A DNA stretch of 16,374 bases, from NCBI GenBank assembly GCA_029561505.1, contig JAKQXK010000147.1, positions 1-16,374 on the forward strand. The letters are read 5' to 3'. This document shows positions 5,632 through 13,367 of the stretch, one piece after another (position 1 is the first letter of the stretch; each line of letters begins with the position of its first letter). A program made the position numbers and the translations under genes. The notes beneath the pieces are model-generated. The model had not been told where the DNA came from. It searched no databases and saw only the letters and a list, made by a program, of their open reading frames with translations. Source of the DNA: Spirochaetota bacterium. Lineage in GTDB: Bacteria; Spirochaetota; Leptospiria; Turneriellales; Turneriellaceae.

Positions 5632-8600
5632 TCAGGCGACGCCGGGGTTTGCCGCTTCCATAATGCCGCCGACCTTAAAGAGCGCGTATTTTTCTTCACC
5701 CAGTAGCTGGCTCACGTCTTTCAGCAGTGCCTTATCATATTTGACGCAGAAACTTGAATGCGCCTTAATCGATTGCAGCGGGCCGCCGTCTACTTCGCGC
5801 CAATAGAGATAGACGGGATTATTGCCCGAATATTTGCGCAGGGTGGTCTTTACTTTGCCGATCATCGATTCGAGGTCGGCCGCGGTCTTGACGTTCAGGT
5901 AAAGGTGAAGCGATTTGTCGACCCGCTCGCTGAACTTTGCTTCGCTGACAACACCTGCCAGCGCATAGTTCATGGTTGTCACTTCTTCTTCACGTACGGC
6001 CTGCACGCGAATATCAAAGATTGCACAGCTATTCTCTGCAATCTGGCTCTTCACCTGTTCGAACATATTCTGAAAAATGCGCACCTCGATCTGGCCTGTC
6101 TTGTCGGTAATTTTCAGTAAATAGAATGCGCCCCTTTTTGACGTGACTGTCCGCAGCGCATCAACGACACCCAGCACAGAGACGCGGCGTTCTTTTGACA
6201 CACCGTCGTCGAGGTCAGTGATCTTGGTCAGCCGCATATGCGAGGCCATTTCATCGAACCGATCAAGCGGATGAGATGTTAGATAGAGGCCAAGTGTCTG
6301 CTTTTCTTTGAGTAATTTTTCTTCTTCTGAAAATTCTGCGGTATTCTGTATCTGCAAACGCGCTGCTTCGTCTTCGGTACCACCGAAAAGAGAAACCTGG
6401 CCCGAAGACTTGTCGAGCTGCGCAGATGAAGCGAATTTGAGAATTTCGTCGGCTGCGAGCACAATCGCTGCCCGATTGTAGCCCAAAGAATCGGTAGCAC
6501 CGGCAAAAGCCAGCGCGTCGAGCAATCGCCGGTTAAGCGTTTTTGTGTCGAGTGATTCGGCAAAATCTGCGAGTGTCTTGAACCTGCCGCCGAGCGTGGC
6601 ACGCGCCTCGACGATGGCTTTCGCAGGCGCTTCACCAAGCCCCTTAATGCCCAAGAGGCCGAAACGCAGCCTCTTGTCGTCGAGAATGGTAAAGTAGACA
6701 TCTGACTCGTTCACATCAGGCGGTAACACCTCGATGCCCAGTTCTTTTGCATGATTGATATAGCCGATGATCTTGTCCGTATCGCCAATGTCTGCATCCA
6801 TCGAAGCTTTCAGAAATTCGATGGTATAATTCGTCTTGAGGTATGCAGTCTGGTAAGTGATCAGGCCGTAAGCGGCGGAGTGAGATTTGTTAAAGCCATA
6901 CTTCGCAAATTCGGCCATGTTGTCGAACAGGTCATTGGACCATTTTTCTTGAAAGGTTTTTTCTTTGGCGCCACTGACAAACTTGGCCTTCATCTTCGCC
7001 ATTTCGTCGGCGTTCTTTTTTCCCATCGCCTTTCTGAGCGTATCTGCTTCGGCCAGCGTGAAGCCGCCGATTATCTGTGACGCGAGCATGATCTGTTCTT
7101 GATAGACGAACGTGCCATACGTGTCTTTGAGAATTGGTTCAAGAGATGCGTGAGGGTATTCGAGCTTCATCTCGCCGTTCTTGCGTTTCACGTAACTTTC
7201 TGTCATACCCGATTCAAGCGGACCAGGCCGGTAAAGCGCGATGATCGCGACGATATCTTCGAATGCCTTGGGTTTTGCCTGCATGAGCAGTTTGGTAATG
7301 CCCGTGCTTTCAACCTGAAAAATACCCCGCGTTTTACCCTGCGAGAGCAGTTGGTAGGTTTTTAGGTCGTCGAGGGGCAGGCGAGACATATCGAGCCTGA
7401 CGCCGTGGCGGCGCTCGATTTCTTTGACGCATGTCTGTATGACAGTGAGGTTCTTAAGCCCCAGAAAGTCCATTTTGACGAGGCCCACTTTTGGCAAAAG
7501 CGTCATGTCATATTGCGTAACGATCGAATCAGTTTTCGAATCTTTAGCAAGCGGCACGATCTCGTCGAGCGGTTGCGGAGCGATAACAACCCCCGCGGCG
7601 TGCTTACCCGAGTTTCGCGGCATGCCCTCAAGCGTCTGCGCGATGGCATAGAGCTGGCGTTCTTTCTCGCCTTGTTCAAAATACTTTTTTATCTCTGGAG
7701 TAGCCGCGACGGCGTCTTTCAGTGAAATACCCGGTGTGTCAGGCAAATTTTTTGAAAGTGCGTTGATAATCTGGTAATCGATACCGAGCACGCGCGCAAC
7801 GTCTTTGATGACGGCTTTGGCCGAAAGCGTGCCAAACGTAATGATCTGCGAGACATGGTCTTCGCCATACTTGTCAACAACGTAGCGAATGACCTCTTCG
7901 CGGCGATCGCGGCAGAAGTCGACGTCGATATCGGGCATCTCTTTGCGCGAAGGGTTCAAGAACCGCTCGAACAGCAGGTCGTATTTCAGCGGATCGAGAT
8001 CGGTGATGCCGAGAGAATATGCCACAAGCGAACCCACGGCAGACCCACGGCCTGGGCCAACGGGAATATCGTTGCGTTTTGCGTAATTGATAAAATCTGC
8101 GACAATAAGAAAGTAACCCTCAAAGCCCATGTTCTTGATAACGTCGAGCTCGTATTGCAGGCGTTCGCGGTGTTTTGGCGAAACATTGCCATCGAAGCGC
8201 CGCGACAACCCGGCTATTGTTTCAGCGACGAGATAGTCGCCGAGCGACATGCCTGCGGGAATTTTGAAATCGGGCAAGAGCGGCGCACCGAACTCGAATT
8301 CAAAATTGCACATCTCGGCAATTTCGAGCGTATTCGTAAACGCGTGCGGTAACTCAGGGTAAAGCATCGCCATTTCAGCTGGCGATTTGACATAAAACTC
8401 GTCATTGAAACCAAATTCAAGCGGATCGGTGATCTTCTTGTTCATCTGAATACGCAGCATCACTTCTTGCGCCTTCTGGTCATTGCGAGTGAGAAAATGC
8501 GAATCGTTGGTCAAAACCAGCGGAATATTCAGAGCGCGGGATATATCCACCGCGCCGCGCGCCACCTCTAACTGTTCGGGAATACCGTGATTCTGAATTT

Positions 8601-9135
8601 CGAGAAAGAAGTTACCCTGGCCGAATATTTCATTGAGCCTGCCCGAAAGTTCTTTCGCCTTGTCCATTTGCTGGCGGTAGATGAGACGGTTGACCTCACC
8701 CGCGAGACAGGCCGTGAGACCGACAAGGCCTTCTGAGTGTTGCGCCAGTAACTCATAGTCGATGCGGGGTTTGTAATAAAGGCCTTCAGTATACGCCTTC
8801 GAAGCGAGTTTCGTGAGGTTTTTATATCCTGCTTTATTTTTTGCGAGCAGAATCAGGTGGTACGCCCGCCCGTCGACCAGGTCTTCTTGGTTGCGCTTCT
8901 CGAAGCGGCTACCCGGGGCTACGTAAGCCTCGTAGCCGATGATCGGCTTTACACCTTCTTTTTTTGCGGCTTCGTAAAATTCGATGGCACCGAACATGTT
9001 GCCATGGTCGGTGACGGCGACCGACTTCATGCCGAGCTCTTTGACTTTTTTGACTAAATCGGTCGGACGAATAGCGCCATCAAGCAACGAATACGTTGAA
9101 TGCAAATGTAAATGCGCGAAGTCGTTTTCAGCCAT
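5632..9135 (-). CDS. dnaE: DNA polymerase III subunit alpha
   Basis: The replicative C-family polymerase, 1167 residues, the normal DnaE length. The N-terminal PHP domain is well formed: HLHLHSTYSLLDGA (residues 8-21, H10, H12 and D19), VTDHGNMFG and LTNDSHF. The palm has PDIDVDF with D402 and D404 and MDFLGLKNLT with D556, matching the three catalytic aspartates of E. coli (D401, D403, D555). GPGRGSAVGSLVAYSLGITD is also present. A helix-hairpin-helix (GIKGLGEAPAKAI) and an OB fold (VSVLGVVDALRTVTSKRG) follow. I start at ATG 9135 (MAENDFAHLHLHS) since DnaE proteins begin just before this motif; an in-frame TTG at 9186 would add 17 residues without homology. It lacks the zinc-finger and exonuclease features of PolC. 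Confidence 0.98.
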   Translation of the reverse strand: MAENDFAHLHLHSTYSLLDGAIRPTDLVKKVKELGMKSVAVTDHGNMFGAIEFYEAAKKEGVKPIIGYEAYVAPGSRFEKRNQEDLVDGRAYHLILLAKNKAGYKNLTKLASKAYTEGLYYKPRIDYELLAQHSEGLVGLTACLAGEVNRLIYRQQMDKAKELSGRLNEIFGQGNFFLEIQNHGIPEQLEVARGAVDISRALNIPLVLTNDSHFLTRNDQKAQEVMLRIQMNKKITDPLEFGFNDEFYVKSPAEMAMLYPELPHAFTNTLEIAEMCNFEFEFGAPLLPDFKIPAGMSLGDYLVAETIAGLSRRFDGNVSPKHRERLQYELDVIKNMGFEGYFLIVADFINYAKRNDIPVGPGRGSAVGSLVAYSLGITDLDPLKYDLLFERFLNPSRKEMPDIDVDFCRDRREEVIRYVVDKYGEDHVSQIITFGTLSAKAVIKDVARVLGIDYQIINALSKNLPDTPGISLKDAVAATPEIKKYFEQGEKERQLYAIAQTLEGMPRNSGKHAAGVVIAPQPLDEIVPLAKDSKTDSIVTQYDMTLLPKVGLVKMDFLGLKNLTVIQTCVKEIERRHGVRLDMSRLPLDDLKTYQLLSQGKTRGIFQVESTGITKLLMQAKPKAFEDIVAIIALYRPGPLESGMTESYVKRKNGEMKLEYPHASLEPILKDTYGTFVYQEQIMLASQIIGGFTLAEADTLRKAMGKKNADEMAKMKAKFVSGAKEKTFQEKWSNDLFDNMAEFAKYGFNKSHSAAYGLITYQTAYLKTNYTIEFLKASMDADIGDTDKIIGYINHAKELGIEVLPPDVNESDVYFTILDDKRLRFGLLGIKGLGEAPAKAIVEARATLGGRFKTLADFAESLDTKTLNRRLLDALAFAGATDSLGYNRAAIVLAADEILKFASSAQLDKSSGQVSLFGGTEDEAARLQIQNTAEFSEEEKLLKEKQTLGLYLTSHPLDRFDEMASHMRLTKITDLDDGVSKERRVSVLGVVDALRTVTSKRGAFYLLKITDKTGQIEVRIFQNMFEQVKSQIAENSCAIFDIRVQAVREEEVTTMNYALAGVVSEAKFSERVDKSLHLYLNVKTAADLESMIGKVKTTLRKYSGNNPVYLYWREVDGGPLQSIKAHSSFCVKYDKALLKDVSQLLGEEKYALFKVGGIMEAANPGVA

Positions 9136-9234
9136 AACAATTTGGAAAATGCGCCACCGCCGGTGCCGCGTAACACCGTTCGGCAATGGGACATAACGTC
9201 AGTTAAAAAATGGATTTAGCCCGCTGCTTTTTCA

Positions 9235-9264
9235 ATAACCTGCCAGACCATTCTGGCTCGTTAT
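9235..9264. other. Long imperfect hairpin between the cupin gene and dnaE
   Basis: ATAAC-CT-GCCAGA-CCAT-TCTGGC-TC-GTTAT: 11 paired bases interrupted by one symmetric CT/TC mismatch, with a 4-nt loop. It lies 15 nt beyond the stop of the cupin gene and 100 nt upstream of dnaE. There is no T-run on the minus strand, so classic intrinsic termination is doubtful. It may be a rho-assisted terminator, an mRNA 3'-end stabiliser or part of the dnaE leader. Confidence 0.5.
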
Positions 9265-9278
9265 CTGCGTTAAACGTA

Positions 9279-9671
9279 TCACTCTGAAAAGCGCCGGTCT
9301 TTACCGTCAAAAGGGGGATAAAAACTCACACTCAGAATCGAATAACCCGGCCCGGTATTTTCTGCAAAGTGCAGAGTACCCTTCTCAACCCGAACCTTAT
9401 GGTCAGGCACGAGGTTAACTGCCTGCCCGGCGACGGTCAGTCTATTCTGGCCTTTGACCAAAGTAACCTCAAAACTATGGCGGTCGTGAAAATGGGGTTT
9501 CTCTGAGCCGTTCATGAGAATGATGTGTGAACTTTTTTCGCTGTCGCGGTAAACCTCTTTGATCACCAGAGGCGCTTTCTTTTCTTCTTCTGAAAAAAAT
9601 CGCTCTGGCGAAGGTTTTTCGCAATAGCTATGGAAAAACAAGGCTGCGGCAACAAGCGCGACTTTACGCAT
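9279..9671 (-). CDS. Exported small cupin-domain protein
   Basis: 130 residues from ATG 9671 (MRKVALVAAALFFHSYCEKP); an in-frame TTG at 9704 adds 11 unlikely residues. The N-terminus is a signal peptide. Cys17 could be lipidated, but HSYC is a poor lipobox even by relaxed spirochaete rules, so lipoprotein status is open. Residues about 45-115 form one cupin barrel: motif 1 reads EKPHFHDRHSFEVTLVKG with H60, H62 and E68 (or H65) as likely metal ligands, and motif 2 reads VRVEKGTLHFAEN with H101. Cupins of this size bind a metal and may be enzymes or binding proteins; the substrate cannot be inferred. It lies 56 nt downstream of the fatty acid hydroxylase gene and upstream of dnaE, all on the minus strand, so co-transcription with the hydroxylase is likely. 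Confidence 0.8.
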   Translation of the reverse strand: MRKVALVAAALFFHSYCEKPSPERFFSEEEKKAPLVIKEVYRDSEKSSHIILMNGSEKPHFHDRHSFEVTLVKGQNRLTVAGQAVNLVPDHKVRVEKGTLHFAENTGPGYSILSVSFYPPFDGKDRRFSE

Positions 9672-9727
9672 GGCTGTTGGTACAGAGACAGATTGGCGCG
9701 TCAAGCAGCCGGCTCTGGCTTCAGAGG

Positions 9728-10402
9728 TTATACAGGCTTGCTACCGTGTTCTGTGGTTTCGAGACTTGCTTTGCCCCGAAAAATAGTGAAAAATACGTAA
9801 TCCCACAGCGGTGTGCTCAGGCCGAAATTATACTTGTTGGTCAAGAAATGGTGGCGCATGTGGTTCTCTTTGATCTTACGAAACCATGCTGACTTGAAAT
9901 TAAAGAAGTGCGTAGAGAAATGGATAAAATCGTAGGCCATGTAGGCAGTAATGAACCCGGCAAACAGCGGCAGATAGTACGCACCACCGACCGCTTCAAA
10001 GAGAAAATAAAACAAAATAGCCAACGGAACGCTTGCGCTCGGCGGCATAACGAGCCGGGTGGCGTCGTTTGGCGCATCGTGGTGAATACCGTGTGAGTAA
10101 AAGTAGATTGCTTTGAAAACACGATTGGTCTGTGGAATATGAAAGAAAAAGCGATGCAAGAGATATTCGGTCAGCGACCACACGAATATGCCGAGTGCAA
10201 AATACGCGAGAATCATGAGGGGCTGTAACGCCGGCTGCATGAACGCATAGTACATCGCGACCGCGACCACAGGAATATACACGACGAACGGGGTAGCCGG
10301 GTGCACGTGCGACAGGCGCTCCATCCAATCCCATTTGAACATACGAATGGTTTCACTCGTCGCCATTGCGTCTTTAATCGATTTCTTTGCGGTTGTCTGC
10401 AT
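9728..10402 (-). CDS. Fatty acid 2-hydroxylase-like (FA2H/Scs7 type) membrane di-iron enzyme
   Basis: 224 residues. The ATG at 10402 is preceded by AGAGG at 4 nt. The eight-histidine di-iron signature of the fatty acid hydroxylase superfamily is complete: H83-x4-H88 (EYLLHRFFFH), H104-x2-H107-H108 (HGIHH), H161-x3-H165 (HFSTH) and H181-x2-H184-H185 (HMRHH). The stretch HHDAPNDATRLVMPP is the FA2H/Scs7 form rather than the sterol C4/C5 form. The C-terminal segment (NKYNFGLSTPLWDYVF) also fits that subfamily. The eukaryotic cytochrome b5 domain is absent, so the electron donor must be separate. Hydrophobic spans occur at about 39-55, 60-78, 124-140 and 144-160. In eukaryotes the reaction is O2-dependent 2-hydroxylation of an acyl chain. 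The bacterial substrate, perhaps an envelope lipid, is inferred. Confidence 0.88.
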   Translation of the reverse strand: MQTTAKKSIKDAMATSETIRMFKWDWMERLSHVHPATPFVVYIPVVAVAMYYAFMQPALQPLMILAYFALGIFVWSLTEYLLHRFFFHIPQTNRVFKAIYFYSHGIHHDAPNDATRLVMPPSASVPLAILFYFLFEAVGGAYYLPLFAGFITAYMAYDFIHFSTHFFNFKSAWFRKIKENHMRHHFLTNKYNFGLSTPLWDYVFFTIFRGKASLETTEHGSKPV

Positions 10403-10641
10403 GATGCCTCTTCGCCTGTACAAAAACAGACGGATTAAGGCTCAGCCACGGACGTTTGAACACCTCGTCAAGGAGATATGAACTTACGGTCAGATACTTT
10501 TGAACGCAGATGGCATTGCCTTTAGTGGAGATTTCGGTCGATTTAGCGTCGATTACATTTGCTCCTCCGGTTTTTGATGCAGGCATCGGGAACGTGATCA
10601 TCGTCGACAGAGTGCCTCGAATCTGCAGCAATGCCGCAACC
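10403..10641. other. Divergent intergenic region, promoters not resolved
   Basis: 239 nt between the hydroxylase (minus) and the coiled-coil gene (plus). It must hold both promoters. A weak plus-strand candidate is TTTGAA (10455-10460), 16 nt, TATGAA (10477-10482). AAGGAGATATG at 10470-10480 looks like a ribosome binding site with ATG, but opens a frame of only 15 codons (to 10525). A short direct repeat, GTCGATTnnnnGTCGATTA-like, lies near 10537-10556. No stable terminator or RNA gene is seen. Confidence 0.4.
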
Positions 10642-11283
10642 ATGAACTCACGCTTGCTGCTGATCGCGCTGCCCGCTATTGCCGCACAATGCATTAGCTT
10701 CGCCCGCAGCGACCGATCGCCCGAACAAATAGCCGCTGAACGCGCATTGCTCAGCAAAAAGACCGCGCTGCTCGAACGTGAGAACCAGGTCTTGCGAGAT
10801 GAAAATCTCGAGTTAACGCGGCTCAATGACATGGCACGCGCCGAGAAGGTGAAACTGCAGACTGCGCAGATAGCCGAGCTTGAGCGCAAATCGGCTCAGC
10901 TAAAACAGGCCGAAACGACCATCACGAATTTGAACGAAAAGATCGGTATTCTTGAATCAGAAAGCGGCGGGCGCATTAAACAGCTCACGTCGCTCAACGA
11001 GCAAATCGCCAAAAAGTCTGCTGATGAAACGCGCCGGCTGCAAGAAGAGCTGACGAAAACGCAGCTCGAGGCAGCGCAAGAGAAAGAGCGCCTTGGCAAA
11101 GAAGCTGCTGATAAAGAATTCAATTTTTCAAAAGAGCTGCAAGAGATGCGCGCTCGTCTCGCCGAAAAAACCAAAGAAGCCGATGAGCTGCGCCGGCAAA
11201 CCAATGAGTTGCGGGCCAACGAAACCAAGCTGCAAAACGAAGTGCAGAAGTTACGCGGCAGCCACTCCCCTGCGACGAAATGA
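10642..11283 (+). CDS. Exported coiled-coil protein
   Basis: 213 residues from ATG 10642 (MNSRLLLIALPAIAAQCISF). An upstream in-frame ATG at 10510 would add 44 residues that hide the signal peptide, so I prefer 10642. The signal peptide is short and basic-hydrophobic. Cys17 after AAQ is only a marginal lipobox, so the protein is either a lipoprotein or periplasmic. Almost all of residues 30-205 is predicted coiled coil rich in Glu, Lys, Leu, Gln and Ala (for example ERENQVLRDENLELTRL, RLQEELTKTQLEAAQEKERL). It is probably a long rod or an oligomer. No enzymatic domain is seen. Its stop overlaps the next start (ATGA), so translation of the two is coupled. Coiled-coil proteins of this kind are hard to place in families; a role as a periplasmic scaffold for the downstream barrel protein is inferred from the operon only. 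Confidence 0.82.
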   Translation: MNSRLLLIALPAIAAQCISFARSDRSPEQIAAERALLSKKTALLERENQVLRDENLELTRLNDMARAEKVKLQTAQIAELERKSAQLKQAETTITNLNEKIGILESESGGRIKQLTSLNEQIAKKSADETRRLQEELTKTQLEAAQEKERLGKEAADKEFNFSKELQEMRARLAEKTKEADELRRQTNELRANETKLQNEVQKLRGSHSPATK

Positions 11284-13361
11284 AGCGCGCCCTCTTCTGT
11301 ATTTTCTGTATGAGCGCGCTCGGGGCAGCGCCGAGTGAGGTAACGGTCTACCTCACCGCAAACCTCGGCGGGCGTTTTCCGCTCGATCAGAATTTCGACG
11401 AAAACGAACTCTTGCATACGGCGGCATATCTGCGTCGGGCGCGCGAACAAAACCAGAACGTGTTTCATTTTGATCTGGGTAATGCATTTTTTCCCGGTCG
11501 GCTATCGCGTTTCAGCTTTGGGTCTTTGACGGCCGACTACCTGCAGATGCTGCGCCTAGACGCCGGCCTCGTCGCCGCCGGTGACCTGAACATTGGGGCC
11601 GAGAGCCTTGACTATATCAGGCGTGCACGCGGCATTCGTTTGCTCTCAGCGAACATCTTCAGAGACAAGACGCATTTTTTCGATAGCTTCACGCTGATAG
11701 AGCGCGGTGGTCTGCGCATCGCCGCCGTCGGCCTTACTTCAACTCGATCGCTGGTGAACTATGCCGAAGCACGTTACCTTGATCTGCACCTCGAATCTCC
11801 GCTTACGGTCGCAGCGCCCGCGATTGCCGAGGCTGCGGCGACAAAACCCGACCTGCTCGTGGTGTTGAGCGGATTGCCAATTCGGGACGCCGTCGCCCTC
11901 TTGAGCAAGAACCCACAAATTGACGTCATTTTCTGTGGGGGCGACGCGGACACTCGACTCGGTCACGAACCCATTCGTATGATCGAGTTACCCGACGGCC
12001 GGCGCGCGATCACTATGCCCAATGGCACCTCGGTGATGCGCCTTGAACTCGCAAAGCGAGGCAAGGTCTGGACACTCAGCGACCGTGAGATTGTCGATGT
12101 TTTTGCCGGCGAGCAGAAGCTGAATCTGCCCCCGACTTTCGAACGCCGGCTCGCCCGCTGGCAGAAAAGTTATGGCCTCGCCGAAGATTCTGAAGCCAAG
12201 AAGCTGAATTTCACCCCCTTCAAACTGACCCCTCAGTTCGCGGCAGCCTCGTTGCGCGATGGTTTTGGTTGCGATGTGGCGTTTGTCGAAGGCGATGATA
12301 TCGACACTGAAACAATAAATACGATTTCAAGGGCGCGCGATATTCGTTACGCCATTCAGAACGATTATGACATCTTTACGTTTCGCATGTCTGGTGCGGC
12401 GTTGAAAGCCTTGTACCTGAAGAATCGCGAGCTTGTTTTCTCAGGCATGACTGAGAAAACTGTAACGGGTTACCCGTTGCGTGACGATGTACGCTACCGC
12501 GTGTGTGCCACTCAGCGGGGCTTCGAAATCGCGGTGCCCCCAGGTGACGCTCGGGCGAAACACAAGAACCAGTGGCTGGGGCTCAGCGACAGCATCACGC
12601 GCACAGTCGAAGAAGGCGTAACCGACCCCGACGCCAAGGCCGACAGTCGGTTTCGCTTTCTCACCACGCTCAACCTCTCGAATATTTATGAAACCGGCGC
12701 AGTTTCAAATGCGAGCCGCATCGACACCCCGCCGGGCCAGCCCATCGATTCGTATTTCAAATGGGGCCTTGAGAACGATGTCAATTTCACTGTCTATAAC
12801 CGCCGCCACGCTTTTTCTTTTAATCCCTATATTTTTTACGTCAGGCAGGTCGACCAGATTGTGCGAAACCTTTTGCGCGGTGATATCACATACACATACA
12901 ATACGGAGTGGTTCATCAGGCCCTATCAGAAGAACCGCATCGATACGGTCGTAGTGCCAGTCAACGGGTTGCGCCCGAGCTTCTTGCGCGAGACCGTGGG
13001 CGCCGAATTTTCATGGAAGTTCTTTACTGGCAGGCTTGGTGGCGGTCTCGAGAAAGAGATTCTTGACCCGGTAAACGACCCGAACTGGGGTATTGAATCG
13101 AACATTGGCGCGCTATGGGAATTCTACCCCGGCATGAAATATAAACTCGCATTTGATTCGTTCTCGTCCCGCACATACGCAGGCTTCTGGCGTCACCGCC
13201 TCGAGATAGGCAATTCTTTGATTTTTACGATAGCGGCGCCCCTCACATTCACGGTGAGCCATCGCTGGTACTATTTCTATCTGGGCTCGGTCAGCGATTT
13301 TTACAATTCGTCGATTGTGCTGCTTTCTCTCGACCTGCGCACAACCTGGAAAGAGCCGTAA
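11280..13361 (+). CDS. Pseudo-5'-nucleotidase fused to a C-terminal beta-barrel-like domain
   Basis: 693 residues with a signal peptide ending near residue 17 (MKRALFCIFCMSALGAA). Residues about 20-290 follow the UshA/5'-nucleotidase metallophosphoesterase fold strand by strand, and about 315-440 follow the 5_nucleotid_C domain (FRMSGAALKALYL). The metal-ligand motifs are lost. Where families have TNDxHG the protein has TANLGG (N28, G30). The GD motif is DLGN (N68). GNHE becomes GDLN (D102, L103). The SH motif is SG (G198). GGHxx becomes GGDAD (D222). Residues about 490-693 are quite different: alternating polar/aromatic strands such as HAFSFNPYIFYVRQV, DITYTYNTEWFIRPY and FTVSHRWYYFYLG, like an outer-membrane barrel of perhaps 8 strands. 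Translation is coupled to the coiled-coil gene. The fold calls are by eye; the fusion has no known function to my knowledge. Confidence 0.8.
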   Translation: MKRALFCIFCMSALGAAPSEVTVYLTANLGGRFPLDQNFDENELLHTAAYLRRAREQNQNVFHFDLGNAFFPGRLSRFSFGSLTADYLQMLRLDAGLVAAGDLNIGAESLDYIRRARGIRLLSANIFRDKTHFFDSFTLIERGGLRIAAVGLTSTRSLVNYAEARYLDLHLESPLTVAAPAIAEAAATKPDLLVVLSGLPIRDAVALLSKNPQIDVIFCGGDADTRLGHEPIRMIELPDGRRAITMPNGTSVMRLELAKRGKVWTLSDREIVDVFAGEQKLNLPPTFERRLARWQKSYGLAEDSEAKKLNFTPFKLTPQFAAASLRDGFGCDVAFVEGDDIDTETINTISRARDIRYAIQNDYDIFTFRMSGAALKALYLKNRELVFSGMTEKTVTGYPLRDDVRYRVCATQRGFEIAVPPGDARAKHKNQWLGLSDSITRTVEEGVTDPDAKADSRFRFLTTLNLSNIYETGAVSNASRIDTPPGQPIDSYFKWGLENDVNFTVYNRRHAFSFNPYIFYVRQVDQIVRNLLRGDITYTYNTEWFIRPYQKNRIDTVVVPVNGLRPSFLRETVGAEFSWKFFTGRLGGGLEKEILDPVNDPNWGIESNIGALWEFYPGMKYKLAFDSFSSRTYAGFWRHRLEIGNSLIFTIAAPLTFTVSHRWYYFYLGSVSDFYNSSIVLLSLDLRTTWKEP

Positions 13362-13367
13362 AACTTT

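Noticed and set aside
10374..10889. 171-codon minus-strand frame across the hydroxylase/coiled-coil intergenic region
   Set aside because: Ser/Arg/Ala-rich product typical of the antisense of a coiled-coil gene; no start signal; overlaps two better-supported genes.
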